Positions 26,243 to 41,200 of a stretch of DNA of 64,000 bases are shown here, one piece after another. The position numbers and the translations under genes were made by a program. Source of the DNA: Echinococcus granulosus (taxonomy: Eukaryota; Platyhelminthes; Cestoda; Cyclophyllidea; Taeniidae); contig NW_020170397.1 of assembly GCF_000524195.1 (NCBI RefSeq), positions 9,853 through 73,852 of the forward strand, read 5' to 3'. The notes under the pieces are model-generated. The model made no database searches, was not told the origin of the DNA, and worked only from the letters and a program-made list of their open reading frames with translations. Position 1 is the stretch's first letter, and the number at the start of each line of letters is the position of its first letter.

Positions 26243-29200
26243 ATGGGGCGGCGCCTAATAGCGGTGCTTCTGCTTTGTGTGACGAACTCCCTCCTTGTCT
26301 CATATGTTTGTTCCCAAATTCCAAAAAGGTACATATTCCTGGAATCTGCACCGAATGTTTCTGTAATTGTGGGACACGATGCGTATTTTGTTTGCAATGG
26401 TGGAATTAGATGGACTTATGAAAGTGACCAAAAAAATTCTGGACGAGAAGTTGGCCCTCATCCAATCTCAGTGAATTTGAGGAAGGAAGTCACATCCGTA
26501 TATAATTTGAGTCCGCTTCGACCAAGTTATCATTTGTCTAGCAAATTTAATGCTCCAACATCCGTGTATTCGATGCAGGACGATCGAGGCCGACTAATTC
26601 TACGAATTGATAACGCAAGCCTTTCAGATACCGGAACCTATAGGTGCCATGGTGAAGCGAATTCGCAAGATGTGTTTCTCAGCGTTCACCCCGTAGAACA
26701 TTTTGCCATCAACCGTTCAAGTGGGCTTCCCGCCGTTCCACTTGCTGCTGGAATGATCAAGTTTTTCAAAATGTTTCCTTCCGATCGTGCAAATGAGGTG
26801 AGCTGGGTTTTATTAAAATAAAACTTGTCTTTAGCGCATTGCATTTGTACTAAATGCAGATACCCTTGATTATCTCAGGTTATTTTATACTGCCCTTTGA
26901 CATCAGCCCAGCGCGTTCTCGCATGGGAGTGGCGTGAACCAATTCCACCGGATTCAGATCTTGCAGCCGTATTACCCAGAGATGCGATTCCAAGTAGGAC
27001 CGTTTCTTTTAACGAATCTGGCATATTTTCCAATGACAATGTGGAGATTGGCCCTAACTTATCCTGGGTTCGCATCCTCGATCCATTTTCGCCCGAAGCA
27101 CCGAATAAACTCTGGTGCAAGTTTGAGATGCAGGACCTTTGGCATAATAAGGTCAGATACTAGGAAATTGATTTATAAACTACAAAAGACGTCTAGAGTA
27201 AGGCTATTTTTAAAATGAATGAGCATTGTTTAATCTTCCAGGTATCCTATTCTGTTAAGTCGGTTTCTTATGCTATCATTTTTTTCATTTGTGGACAATT
27301 AGTTGAAAATTTTACTCCATGCTGGCTCTTGCACTAGTTATTGTCTTCGTTGATGTCTATAAAATTTGCTAAACTTTTGTGGTTAAAATAACTGGGAAAT
27401 TTTTAGTCATTCCCTTTGCGTTAACTTTTATCCTCGTTTAGACTAATTTACTGTGTATGAGTTAGTATAGTGGCACAGTATGCATATCCGATCGCTCAAA
27501 ATAACTTATGACAAGCCGTTGCACTTGATCTGTTTTCAGAACATGGCTGCATGTGGAATTATAAAAGAGCTGTCGAATCTCAGTCTAAGGATAATTACTT
27601 TTTCAGTTTATGAGAAGATTTTGAATTGGTGAAAATAATTAATGGCAGTCAAATACCTGGGGCATAATAGTCATTTCTTCACCCAGACATATTTCTGGTA
27701 GTGAGCGTGTTAATTAAATGGCATAATTTCAAAGAAATTTGGATGTCTACACTAACTATTGACGCCGTAATCTTATCCAAAGCTTCTGTATTATTTTCGC
27801 AGGGTTATAAATTCAGCTTGTGTAAGCGAAGGACTGAATGTGTTATCTTCTTAAAAATCGCATTTTTATTTCATGAAGTTTGTTTTCAAGCGTTAAATAG
27901 CACCTTTTCTCCGGCCCAACTTTGCAGAAGGGGCACCCATCCTACTATGAAATCCATTGGACTCTCTATGAACCAATTAACGTCAAGGTGAAGCTGCACA
28001 ACTCTTCTACAGAACCGCTTTTTTACGACCAAGAGGCTCGTAACGGCGGTTTTGGCGGCGGTGGGGGTGGGGTGGACTACTCCGCAGTCTATGGCAGCCT
28101 AGGGATGGAGCGAGAGCGCTCCTCCCACCGCGATCGAATGGCTTTGCTAGCGGAGCCACAGCCGCGTCTCATTGAAGGCTATCCGGCCCGTCTAGCCTGC
28201 CTCTATCGCCCCATCCATGGTGGACAGTCTGCTGGTCGACCGGTGCAAATAGCGGCATGGTTTCGGGGCGACGATTTTCGTTCGATTCCGCAGCCACCGT
28301 TTTATGTTAACAGTACGCAGGAGGAGGGCGTTTCTTGGCTTACCGTCCGCGCTTTCCCCGTCTACCCAGCGGAGGAGGGGCCCAGTTCGCTACTCAAGTT
28401 GGCCTCACGGGTGCCCTATGAAAAGATCACCTGTGTGGTTAACAGTCTTATTGATGAGGAAAATAATTATACAGTTAATTCCAATGCCAGGTTAGTACTT
28501 TAATAAGCTAACGGGCTCAGTTCCTGTCTTTGGTTAGCCTTGTGTCTCTCTTATGGTGGCTCCGTTTCTTAACTCTACTTGGAACTCTTCCTCTTCGGCA
28601 ATATTATCTAGGGGGATAAAGATGCATCCAGACTACTTTTGATAATTTAATCTTTTATGCGAAAAAAAAAATTGGAAATTATTTAAAATGTAGAAGACTG
28701 CGTGCTCGGAAGTGTGATGCTAAACTACCCAAGCCATACAAACCAGCAGATGTAGTGCACATCCTTGTGCCATTCTTTAAGTATTTCCAACAAAATTGAC
28801 GCTGTTTTCGCCAAGAGATAATGCGATTCTAGGGCTACGCACGCCGCTTAAGTGAATTTAATGTCTTTTTATAGCTACCGCTACTAGTCTGCGAAAGTTG
28901 TCCTCTCCTTTGTTACCGTAAATTCCCGCAATTTTCATTCAGTGGTAAACAACTTTAAGCAGCTTACTGGGGCAATCATCCCGCCCCTTGGGATTTTCCA
29001 CACCTGATTTGTCCTTATTATCATGCGCATCAACTGCATCAAGATTAAGCCAAATCGCATATTTGTGACTGGATTCAGTCAGTTATAAAAGCAATTATTT
29101 TGGTGGCCTTTTTAGTAGTCCTTTTGTTCTGAGGTAAAGAAAGACTAACATGTGTACAGTGGTTTACTCTTCTCTGAATTGTTTCTCCATGGGGATCTTA

Positions 29201-32200
29201 AGCGGAAGTTTCTGGGATTACCATTACAGACAATTTGCTTGAAGGTGACAAAATCAAGTAAGGACAGGGTTGGGGATTGTCAATCTTCGGGATTTCGTTT
29301 TAAACGCGTAAGAGTTGTCGCGCTGCTGCCGTGTACCGTAACGTGCTTCGTGTTCTAGTGCGTTCAGTTAGGTTACTCCACTAAGGGCTTAGGCATGAAT
29401 GACAGAACGCAAGGCTGTCATATTTAGCTTTCCTGCAACTTCGGCTATCCACTCTCATACCAAACGTTTTTCGCACTACCTGAACTTCTTAACACGAATA
29501 AATTTGCACAGGAGGGCCATTGACCCACACTTTCATTATCATCAGCTACAATCAACGGCTGCTTCTTGGCTTTTCTGAAAAAAAGCGTATAGTCGTTTAC
29601 AAAACGACCAATTTCCTTGGCATAAGTAGTCACGTAACTCGCCTGAGTGCAACTTGTTTCTGCGTCTCCTCCTCTGGCATTCAGGGTATCGAACGAAGTT
29701 ACAGAAGTGTTTTTTTTTGAGGAATTCATTACCTTTTTTGACGAAAGTGGCAATACTTGAGACTTTTGAGTGCAAACTGCGTTTGTCTTTCGTTACTTCT
29801 AGCGTTTGGGAATTAACGGGATGGCAACTTCAGCTCGTTGTCGTTTATGCGAGTGCACCATTTTGGTAGTCTTCTTTACTTCGGCATCGGTGTGGAGATA
29901 GCACTGTTATCTCTTTGGTCAAAACACTAGTTCATCGCGGCGTTAAATACTTCTGCNNNNNNNNNNNNNNNNNNNNNNNNNNNNNNNNNNNNNNNNNNNN
30001 NNNNNNNNNNNNNNNNNNNNNNNNNNNNNNNNNNNNNNNNNNNNNNNNNNNNNNNNGAATCAGATGGATGTCTTACGTGCTAGTTGAATGTTCACAGGAG
30101 TGTTTGCTAAGGCTGTAATTTGGAAGTGCATTGGCTTGCGTGGGTACGGTCGTTTTGAGAAAATTTATGATGCTTTTGTAGCTAGGTCTTCTACCCTCCT
30201 ACTATATCATGTTTGAAGTCTTCTGCAGACTTTTGCGGACTTAACCTCCTCGTTCACAGGCTGGTGTGTTTATCAAACACATCATCTTGATTAGCGTTAT
30301 TCGAATGGACCGGATAGGCTTAGGTTACTAAAGTGTGGCGTTTGGCACCACTTGAATATCTTGCTGCATTCGAGTGGCTAAGGATCCCACTGCCCTATCG
30401 CCCACGAGTAAATGTTGACTGGACAACAGTCCAGGGAGGCTGTATTCACCACTACCTATCGTTGTTCGCCAACCGAACTAACGACGTCTTTGCTGGACGT
30501 CCCCACGACACTTGTAATGGCTACTGCCAATGCTCATGGGACACGCTACTTACACAACTTTATGCGCTATCCCAACACACAGGCATTCCTCCATCGTTTT
30601 CCCCGACAAAATAAAGAACAAGACCACTTTGATCTCTTTTTCCTTAACAAAATTAATTGCATGACCTCTCATTTTTCTTTTACTTTTTATGCGCCACGTA
30701 GCTCTCCCACACTAACAGAAGTGGCCAAAAGCTCACCTCCCAATGGCATGCCTCTGTGAATTCGTCCATTCGTAGGCACACTCGTCCCTTGCTGCAGGCG
30801 AATAAAAGGCAATTGAGAAAATCCTTCTCTGCCTGGGAAATTACTAGCTACATTTAGAAAATAATAATGAGACAATAGAGGTAATTTTTTTCTCTTTTAC
30901 GCAATAAACCTTTCGTTGGGCTGCACAATCAGGAAAATGAGCACAATAGGAAACATACTTTGTACCACTTATTTGAGTGACTTTGATGAATCCTCATTTA
31001 TTTAAATTGGACTTAAGAGAAGGTCATCATTGCCTTGGAAAGTTGTCTTGCTTTTTTGTGGCGTGTAGCACATCTTTGGGAACTTTATGAGGGATGAGAG
31101 TTTAGGCAGAATTCCCCTGGAGATTCCGTAAGCAGAATACCACGCCGCAAAGATGCGTTGATCAGAGCCCAGCCTAAAAAAAGGGAATCCGGACAATTAA
31201 ATTGTGCAGCTGGATATGACATTGTTTTGCTGCTATGATAAACTGGTGTTTGTGTGTGTGTGTGTGTGTGTGTGGGCTTGAATTTCATCAAGCTCCTAGC
31301 CGGTACAATCTGAGACAAAGACGTCAGTGCGAATGTCCTTGTCCCGATTTTTACTAGTAAGTTGGACGTATGATGGGTGCGTACGCGACAGCTAAGTAAG
31401 CCTTGGAGACTTAAGGTGATCTCGTTTTCGGGTATTTACAGTATTCTGCTTCACTTTGACCTCACAGGGATTGATGGCACGGTTGAAGTGTACCTGTACG
31501 TGACATTGATCAATTAGCGCAAGTTTCACGGAAAAAAAAAGTTGTCATGATCGTCCGGGTAAATTCTCTCTGGACCTGACTACATTATTTCTGTCTTTTG
31601 TTGTTACAGTAGCCCATTAGGCACATCTAATCATCATCTGTCCTTTCCAAGTCGAAAAATCAGCAGACCTTCTAAATAAATTCCTTTAATTATAGATTCT
31701 CTTAAAAGGCGGCTTATTTTTAATTCAGTAGTGGAAGCCATGTGAAAATGGTAATGCGAGTAGCTTGCTATATCCATTCATTCATCTATCTCTTATTTAG
31801 AAGCAATCAGTCAGAGTGTAATGTCTTTTTCTCTTTCTGCTTGGTAGTGGAACATACCACCAGTTTTTGTTTTGCGGTTCGCAGATTTGTACCATATCTA
31901 CTACTTGAATATTTCTGTAATTTGTTTCAAGCTTCGTGTGGTCCTGTTTGTTAAAGCCACCACTAAGAAAAGTAGAAGGGTAACCAACCCAAATAGCCCT
32001 TTCTTCATTCATATTATCTCTAATCATCAAGAGATTAGATTGCATAAATCTTCTCATCTCCCCTCCTTTCTAACCTATAGGTTAGTTTACCTGTTGTTTC
32101 CACTTACTACGAAAGTATATCGAAACAAAGGAGCCGTCACTCTGAACTGAGAAGTAATATATCGTAATAGTTTACTCTCGGAGTTGTGTGTTGCTGATTC

Positions 32201-35200
32201 AAATTCATTTCGATGGGTAAATGGATCTAATGTGGGAATGCCATTTGGCAGTGGTCGTGTCGGTTCGCTAAATTCAGAGCCCTCCAAGTGCAATCCCTAT
32301 TTGAGAAAAAAACTGCGCAGATTTGACAGCTAATTCGTAGTCTAAAGAAAAGTAATTTTACTTGACACTCAAGGCCACGGTGGCAATTCCCTTGGGCATT
32401 TGAAAACCCTTCAAGATTTGTACATCAGACCTACTTTGCGCAAACCATGTTGTTAAACTGAAGATACTTTGCGTTCTAGTGTTCCTCAAAGCCGAAGGTG
32501 GCTTTTCTTCACAATTTATGCACAATTTTATAGTTATGAAGATGGGGTGCCACCATCGGAGTAAGTCACGCAGCAAGTAGGCGACAAATGTCCTGTCACA
32601 GGTACCAACGGCGAAGGGACGTGCCGTGGGGCGCTTAAGCCGGACACCGCTAATGTAAATGGCTGTTGACAGTGGGGTAGTGCTTTTATGTGTGGGACAA
32701 CGTGGCAACGAGAAAAACTTTCTGAGAAGGTGAAGGAGAGCGTGAAAATCCTACTTGTTATTTGTGCGTAGTTGAACGGTTCGTAAATATGCTTGTCAGT
32801 GATGATGCCTACCGCAATGGTTGGGTTTCCAAAACAGCCTCAAAAGTCATCCTTGCGAAAACTATGTCAAATCTTCTTAAAATAATTGCAGAGACAAATT
32901 CTTCTCTCATTGGTAACCATAAAGTGATTGTTTATGATTAATAAAACTGGAAAATTTTAAAAGCTATGATGGCTTTTCATTTTTGACTAATACCAACAGC
33001 GAATTGAACCACCCTGTCGAGGAATCGCTTCGTCGTACTGGCAAATCTTTCTGTTAGAGCTGTCTTCCACGCACCGCTTGAACACTGGGATAGGTGTAAA
33101 TCCTTCTCTTCTATTTCACATCGATGAAAAGTCTCTTTTTTGAACAAAAAAATTAAAAACCAATACCGTGTCAGACTAGAGGCGATTCATTAAACAGCTA
33201 GTTCCCTAGTCAATCCTAGTATTGCTATCGCTTTCATCCCTTCATGTTTCAGCCTTGTTCTGGAAGTGATTCGACAGCCTCGGATAGTCGAAATCCACAA
33301 GATGTCGGCGGAAGTATCTCTGGGTGATTTTGTCAAAATCACCTGCCTGGCACTTGCCAACGGGAAGCCGAACATTTCCATTGACTTTAGTGCCACTGCC
33401 GGCAGACGTCCATGGGGATCTACTCTTGACAATCGGCAGGAGCAACAGCGGGAGTCCCTTGAAACTGGCAGTCCTGAAGACGTCCAGATGGCTGGATGGC
33501 GCTCCTTAGGGGAATCCTATCGACTGAGGATTCATCGACCTCCAGTAGATCCCAGCAAGCCAATGCTCCATAAACTCGTGGTTGATATTCGTGGTGAGTA
33601 TTAGATAATACTATATCATCAGCCAACTTCTTTAACTTTGGTGTCACCGATTTGTAAGATTGTGTTCACACAGTGTTTCAGTTAAGGCTTCAATACCCTT
33701 CAGCTGCCTGCCTGAGTTTTTTCCTGGCTTTTCTGCGAATTCGATAAGCACTTGAGCTTCAAATGTCGCCCAAAAGCAATACCTTGGCACAAATATTGTA
33801 GCCGATTTCCCAACAAACATTCCTATTTTGTTTGGATCCAATCTACTTATTAACGCAGGACTTGAAGTTGGAGGGGTTGCAGAGTCGTATGGATTTACGC
33901 AGAACAATTACATGACTTAGAGGCTATGAATTTCGTCTTATTATAAAGTCCTACCTTAGATTAAACTTTTCAAATTATTATAGAAAAGTGGGCAGAGAAA
34001 TTTTCTGACCTTATTTGATTGGCATCCCAAGGTGACACGAGGCGCCTAAACGCTGCGGTGACACGGATCCCTTATGGCTGAGAGAGAAATTTTGTTTTCT
34101 CCTAAGGGTTGTATTCATAGAAACATTATCGCAAGGCATTCCTCCTCCATATAGAAATTGCATTTCTTTTATTAATTAAAAGCAACCGGATAGATTTCAT
34201 GACCAAGCAATACTAGGCATCTGCGACTAAAATAGCTGCCTTTTGGGGCTTTTTGTTTAATTTACATTAAACCGGTTTTATTTCTCATTTGCACTAATTA
34301 CATTGATGAGTCTCATCTACTAAGGGTGTACTTCGTCCCGCTATTTCTCCTCACTATCTATGCACTGTCCGGTGCTTTTCTTCTTCCACCTTCAGTAAGA
34401 TGAAGGGGAAGAGTAAAACGTTATGATTTTATATGCCTACTTTGGCATTATCAGATGAACCACTTTTCTCGTTCATTATATGAGTAAATGGCAATATTTG
34501 CCTTGAATAGCTGAGTTAGAATGTGTTTTGGCCTCATGGGGTTGCAGAGAAAGAGACAGGGGACTTTTAAGTAAACTCGAAACGCTTTTGTTGATTGAAA
34601 AAAAAGGTGAGAACAGAATTGGCTTCCCAATCCAGCCTCCCGTTGGTACGTGTATCCACCCATGTCAGCGTTGGAATAACGCCCCGCAGATTGACTGTGG
34701 CATAGGAGGAATTGGTAGTGCAGCTGGACCACCAGGAAGGAGGCCACTTTACGTCGTCTTTGGTGCTGTAATGTCCACCTCTAACGCGTTCCTGCCATTT
34801 GATTTTCTAAATTGCAAAACTCCGTGCTTCTCAATGATAATACCACAGAAAACTTTGTCTCTTCTGCAATATCATGCTAGTTTATGAGTCCATTTGGAGC
34901 CCGGAATCAGGCTTCCACATGTTGAATTGGATGTTTACAGGAATAACTGGCGTATTGTTGATGGCTGGAAATGGAATCACAACAGCTGAAAGCATACAGA
35001 AGATTTTTCCGCCAGCACGCTGTACTGTGCTTCAAGTCTTCCACCAATAAGACTGCTTGTGGACTCGACTTTTTGAGGCCTTTCTCATCCTTTACAAAAA
35101 ACCTCTTGCATAGAGCACGCTATTGCATACACACATGCATTGCAGGCATCCTGGTGAACGGTGCCTCTTTCAGCATACTCACCAGTTTTCATGAGTTTTG

Positions 35201-38200
35201 ATTTCACGCACCCCACGCCATTGCGTAGTACCATCACAGTAGCCACCCTTTACGCACCTGTAATATTAAAACCACCGACCGGACTAATACGCCTCTCAAT
35301 TTATGAAGGATTAGAAGTCCCGAATTGTCGTTGATGATGACGATGATGATGCGGTGGTAAATGACCCATAATTCCCGGTTTGGACAGATAGAAGGAAGTG
35401 GGGTGACCAAAATCACCGCTGATTTGGTAGAAATGTTTCCCATGTCTGTTACATGCAGGCGTTTAGTCGTGTGGACAAGAGCACTATCGTGATTTCCACC
35501 ATAATAATCGGGAGACAAAGACCTCACTACCGTTGCCCTCATTTCCAGCATGCCCCGCCGAGTCAACACGGCGTGCGGCGAGTGAGCACGTGACGACTGG
35601 ACTGGCCGGATGTCACACTTGTCTTGACCACATTGTGAGCATTAGCTTAGCCCAAGTTTCTCGACATTTTACTGGCCATGCAGTATGAGGTCAGCGAAAA
35701 CGCACGCATCTCTGGCAGTAGGCGACAAGCAGCCAAAATGGCAATGAAGCATTCTGGTCCAACTTTTCGGTGCAACTAGGGTGGGGAGCTTTAGCACAAA
35801 CGAGAAACGCATGAAGGTAGGCTTATCGAAGAATGAAGAGAATCATCTTTGATTTTTTAAGCAAAAAGTAGGCCTTATTGATAGACGATAGGGTAAGGAT
35901 GGATGATGTGCCACTGCTTGCAGGCAGCTTTTTTCCGATTGAAGAAATGAGCAACTACTCCACCCGGTAGTCAAAGCTCCTCTCTTTGGCCGCATCGACT
36001 ATTTGCCATACCCATCCTTTCCCTTCGAATGAAATTTAGACATTTTGACGTGACGGTGGCCAAAGAACTGTTTGGTGCTGCATTCTCGTCTAGCGGGTTC
36101 AGTCGAAACTCCGGGAGAGGGTTTCTTTTCTCCATGCTATAAATAAAGGTTTTTATACTCCCTCCCTTAAACATTTAGAATTTCCCCTTCCCTCATAGTT
36201 GTTGGTTGTACAATAAGGCCAGCTGCCTTAGCACTGTTTTTTTTCCATTACCTAGGACCATGTTAGCTTTGATTTTAATCATAATTGGGTGGGTTTATAA
36301 GGACGCGAGAAGTAACAATGCTTAACAAGTGTCATAAAGGCAAAAAATTTACGGAAATGTTTGTTTTTATCAACCAAGGACCTCTGGCCGTAAATCCAGA
36401 TGATTTTTGGAATCAGTTATGCCTCGAATGACGTTTACTTACTTAATTGTTAGGTTTCCCAAATTAACAGCATCAATGCCTTTGGCTTCGCATTTTCCCG
36501 GTTCAGGCCGCTTGAAGGATGGTGAAAGAACGCGGCGGTGCGAAATTTACGCTATAAGGCATTGAAATCGTAAAGCACGACAATTTGCTTTAGGGTATGG
36601 AAGTTGAGGGTCCAACTGAGCTACGCTGGATTTGTGTACTTGCTGAAATAAATTTTGAGTACAGAGAATCCTCAAAAACCCGCTGTCCAACAACTTTGAT
36701 GTCAGGTTTAGGTGTATTTGCGGACTTATGTCTATTGAAGGCGGTTTCAGCAAGCAAATTTTTGACAACCGGTCTTCAGTGGGCGTTTTCTTCTGCAGTC
36801 ATCAGTGAATGAGCTGTAAGCTGGTGGAATTCCCTCATCGACGCATTCAAGATGTGGATTCCTTTGATTGTGCATATTGGTGATATGAAAAAATCCTTGT
36901 TTACCTTAAGGTAACTTAGTTTCTGTGTGAATGGTGTGGCTATCATGCCGAGGATGAGGAATGTGTGAGATGGTAAGGCAGAATAATTCATTTTGATTTG
37001 ATAGAGGAGCAATGAAATAGGCTCTTGGTGCAAGCCTAGGTATGTACTTTTAAGCTGATCATTAGTGGTTAATTATGGTACCGATTTGAGGTACAGAGGA
37101 TTGCAGTGCTTGGGAGAACATGCAGAGGAAATCGTGAAGCTGTAATGGAATCGAATGACTGAAATGGCAGCACAATTTGCCGAGAGAGGTTGAATGAACT
37201 CCAATGTTTTGATCACCTTTTGCGGCACTTTGTAGGAGCCCTACGCGAACACCACGGCACATACCGTTGCCGTGTAACAAACGCCGCAGGTCAGGCCCAA
37301 CATATTGGACACCTTAGAGTTCGCTCCGAACCCGACCTCACCATCCAGCCGCAACAATCTACCTACTTCCTCGCGCGTCAACCGCTGAGCATCTCCTGCC
37401 TTGTTTCAGGCTATCCATTGGCTGGCACCAACCTCTCCACACTCCAATCACCTTCTACAGACGAAGCAGCGGCATCGACAGTAACGGCATCGGCGGTGGC
37501 GGTGCTGGGACCGGCTAAGGGAGAGGCGATAGCCCAACAACAACAGTCGCAGCAGCAGAAAAACATTAGAATTCTGCAGGGGGCTGAACGAGTCTCACCA
37601 GTGCGTCTAGTCATCCTCAAGGCTAATAGACGCAGAGAACCTCTGGTCTCGGTGAAGCTGACGGATCTGCGAGTCGGTGTCTATGAAGGGTGCGTGATTG
37701 TGTGATCAGTGTGGGACTTTGCTGCGATCAACGAATTTTGGAAGCTGCATCACTCCTCTTAACTGTTGTCGTGGCTATTCTAGTCATTGGTTCGCCAAGA
37801 ATTTAAGGCCGGAATTGTCAGTGCCAATCAATGTGTGATTACGGTTTGGGTCAGGCCTAGCCAGCGACCTTGAAGAGACTTTTTCTCTTTTCAAACAATA
37901 ACCGAACATGAGAGAATGGTTTTGCACCAACCGACAGTTTTTGAGAATTGAGTAGGTACTGGATGATTTGGACGTTCCTAACATTTGTTAAAAGATTTAT
38001 TGGCGTTGAAGTTCTTGACAAAATGACATCATGACGGACCTTTTGCGCCGCATTTCTGACTGATTTACATTGCGAAAGCCCATCCAATCAATTACAAATG
38101 ATAGCTTTGGGAATCCCACCTCTGTTTTATACTTTAGTTCACAAAGTACAAGTTTTCTGGCCAATATTTTGAGGAATAATTTTCTTAATTTTAGCAGGTC

Positions 38201-41200
38201 TACTTTGGTCGCCATAAAGCAGCATCTAGCAATTTATTGACTTTCGTGTAGAATTCTCCCATTCGGTAATGCAGAAGGCTGCTAAGTAAGGTCCTTGTTT
38301 GTTATTGCTAGAATTGGAAATCTTTTCGCTTGATTACCGGTGAAAGCTACTTCTATGAAATGCAATTGTTTTACTGTTCATTTTCTGCAGAGGTTCATAG
38401 CTACGCCGAAGGCAAAACTTACTGAGTGGCTTTAACTCGTGTTGAGGACGTTGCATTACGGTGTTGGATCGCTTTAAAATGATGGAGTTATCCGAGTATT
38501 AGATGAAGAATTAAACACTTTTTTGTACGCCGAACACGGTTGACACCACTGTGTTTGGCCCGTTTTCCGACCCTTTCAGAGTGCGCGGTATCATCTCGTT
38601 TGCACACACCGATGTGCTCTTTGCATCTGGGCTGTTCGTAGGCTCAAAAAGGGTAGTTGTTACACATTTTAATGTAATGGTGGCTTCCAGTCACCATTCT
38701 TAACTTTTTACTTATGTAATTTACGAAAGAGGCGATTTGGCACGTACTATTCAAGTCCGTCTGAGAAGGAAAGAAACCACTTCAAGGTGTTCAGAGTGCA
38801 TGTATTTGTCCACGAAGTTGCCTTCTGCAAAATGCTTGTACTTATCGAAACATTTAGCTAGAAGTCGAAAGACAAATTTGACCTAAAAAGACTTACCATT
38901 GAGAGTGATTTATCAAAAGGGAGGCCACTTCGCATCGCCATCAGTTCAGGTGGCTGTCATGGTTCTCAGTTTGGCCTACCTTCTTGAAATTGCAAGGGGT
39001 AGAACTCGTGAATAATTGCTCTCATCGCGCCCAGGAGTAAATGTCTCACGTGCCAGCTGAATATTCAACGAAATGAATGCAAAGACTCCGGCTTCGGAAA
39101 GAGGTAACAGATTTGGGAGCATCTTTGTTTTACTGCTTGGGAGCTGAGTGCCTTGGGTTATACTCCCTTACGAGTGGATGTCCGCAGAGTTCACAGCTAC
39201 ATTAACACTGATGCTTTCGTTCAGCATTGCGTACTGTTGTACGCATACAAAACCACTGTTGCTAAGCCCTTTTGAAAAATGATACCTGGACTTTTCTCCA
39301 ACATACATGCCTCCTGTGGAACGGCGGCGGTAAACGTAAAGCCAAGACAAGATAAGCACACCTTATCAGACGACTTTGCCGTATTTTCAAGCGGAGCCAA
39401 TGGGAGTTAGCAATGCAAGGGTGAATAATGCATCCACTTGTTTTTACCATGGCAGCCAGTGCAGGAGACACGCTTCTGCTAATTAAGCACGAGCTGAAAT
39501 ATATATTTTTTTTGTATTTTGAGGATGACTATTAACTTTTGCAAAGCAAATTGATTTTGGTGTGGATGGTTTTTTTTCTTGTGATTGGTTTGTTGGTTGG
39601 TTGTGAAGGAGAAAATGCTGCCAAAGGGGCACTCGATGTGCAACAAGTTCCAGTGCTTGATTTACGGTCCGTAGAACGTGTCGTATTCCCTAATCAAGTG
39701 ACAAGAGACATTGGTAATTTGAATTTGTGAAATGCCAACAAAAGTTGACTTCGAAGTCGGTGTCACTTTAACTCCCACACACTCGAGAACTGGGTGTACT
39801 TAATGTCCTATGCTTTTAGCATAAAACGAAGTTTTCTGATTTGGGTAAAAAGCTTTCATTCGGATATGTTATTCACCAGAAAATGATAAAATTGAGTTTG
39901 CACAAATGACAACTGCAGTTGTCGCGAAGAAGTAATTGCATCCAAGAGGAGCGGATCATTCACAACTATTCCTAGTGGAGTTGTCACCTTGGTGGAGACG
40001 TAGACGATTTTGTTTGTTTTTTCCTCCGTTTGAAATGCCACTTCGCATTGTTGACGTTGATTGAGAGATGGCTGCTTGGATTTACCACAATTTCTTAAAC
40101 AAAACTCAAGATATCTGAAAAAGGGGCCGTTATTTTGAAAGAATTGTTCACTTTTCAAGCGGATTGACTATTTTCTATCGGATAGAAACATAAATTTTAC
40201 CTTTGAGCGTTCAAAGGATGCACAAGTCTTGGAAATTGACTCCCATTGTACAAAGTTTTGCCACTTTGAGCACGTGAATCAGCGAAATAACCCACAGAAT
40301 CGTTCAACCCTTGTCATTCTGTACTGGACGCCAAAATTTCAACACTTGAAGTAATTTGACAAATTTCCCCTTCTCTCGCATTCATTATGGAAGTTGCAGG
40401 TCGTAGGAACTTGACCTTTCGGCCAAAATCAATCACATCAGATTGGAGGGTCTTTTTTGCTGTTAAATGCCACTTGAATGTAGCAATGAGGACGGCTTCG
40501 TGTCTAAACTGGCAGACTGCTCTCGAGAGTACTCGCTATTGATGGTAAATGAGTGAATGCCAGTATAGCGAAATCGCAACCTGATTCTTAATTTATAAAA
40601 TTTGCACGCAGGTGTCAGTAATGCCTGTCCAATGGGCGAGTGTAGTTGTATAGCGTCCCGAGACTCCCTGAAGACGAAAGAAGACAAAATACTCGGGCAG
40701 AATATGTATATTCAGCGTAGAGAAGGTGTCTGGACTATTGGCATGGCCCGAAAGGCCAGCTCACCCAGCGAGGTACAAGAGGGCTAATTCAAATGTCCAA
40801 AAGTCGCGCCTCACCAATACCAGGAGATAAACCACTACCTTATTACAGTTGGGTCATGACCTGCACTAATGCGACACGCTCATTCATTTACTTATTCCAC
40901 AATAGGACTAGTTAAACACCAATGGCTTTTCTAGAGAACATTTGTCCAAAGGAATGTCCATTTGCTGAGGAACACTTCTCACTGGATGTTTGACACTGTC
41001 TTGTCTTGATTTCACTCCTATAATCTGCCTAGTCTACTTTCTCGAGGCTGTCCATCGACGTTTTGCCTTACTTAAAGACAACCTTTCAAGCCAGATCTCG
41101 CTTCATCGATGGACTTGCAGAACATAAAAATTTTGCATTTAACGAACAATAAACATTGTCTACTGCCTGAAAGTCTCCACTATCTCAGACACCTATACAT

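Noticed and set aside
30333..30614. 93-residue plus-strand frame in the third adhesion-gene intron
   Set aside because: Cys- and Trp-rich by eye, but no acceptor or donor in phase with the gene and no recognisable domain.
32358..32708. 116-residue minus-strand frame in the same intron
   Set aside because: Lies in a GC-richer block that may be old repeat sequence; no second copy, domain or splice context found.
40602..40787. 61-residue plus-strand frame
   Set aside because: By-product of SINE-like copy 2 in an intron.
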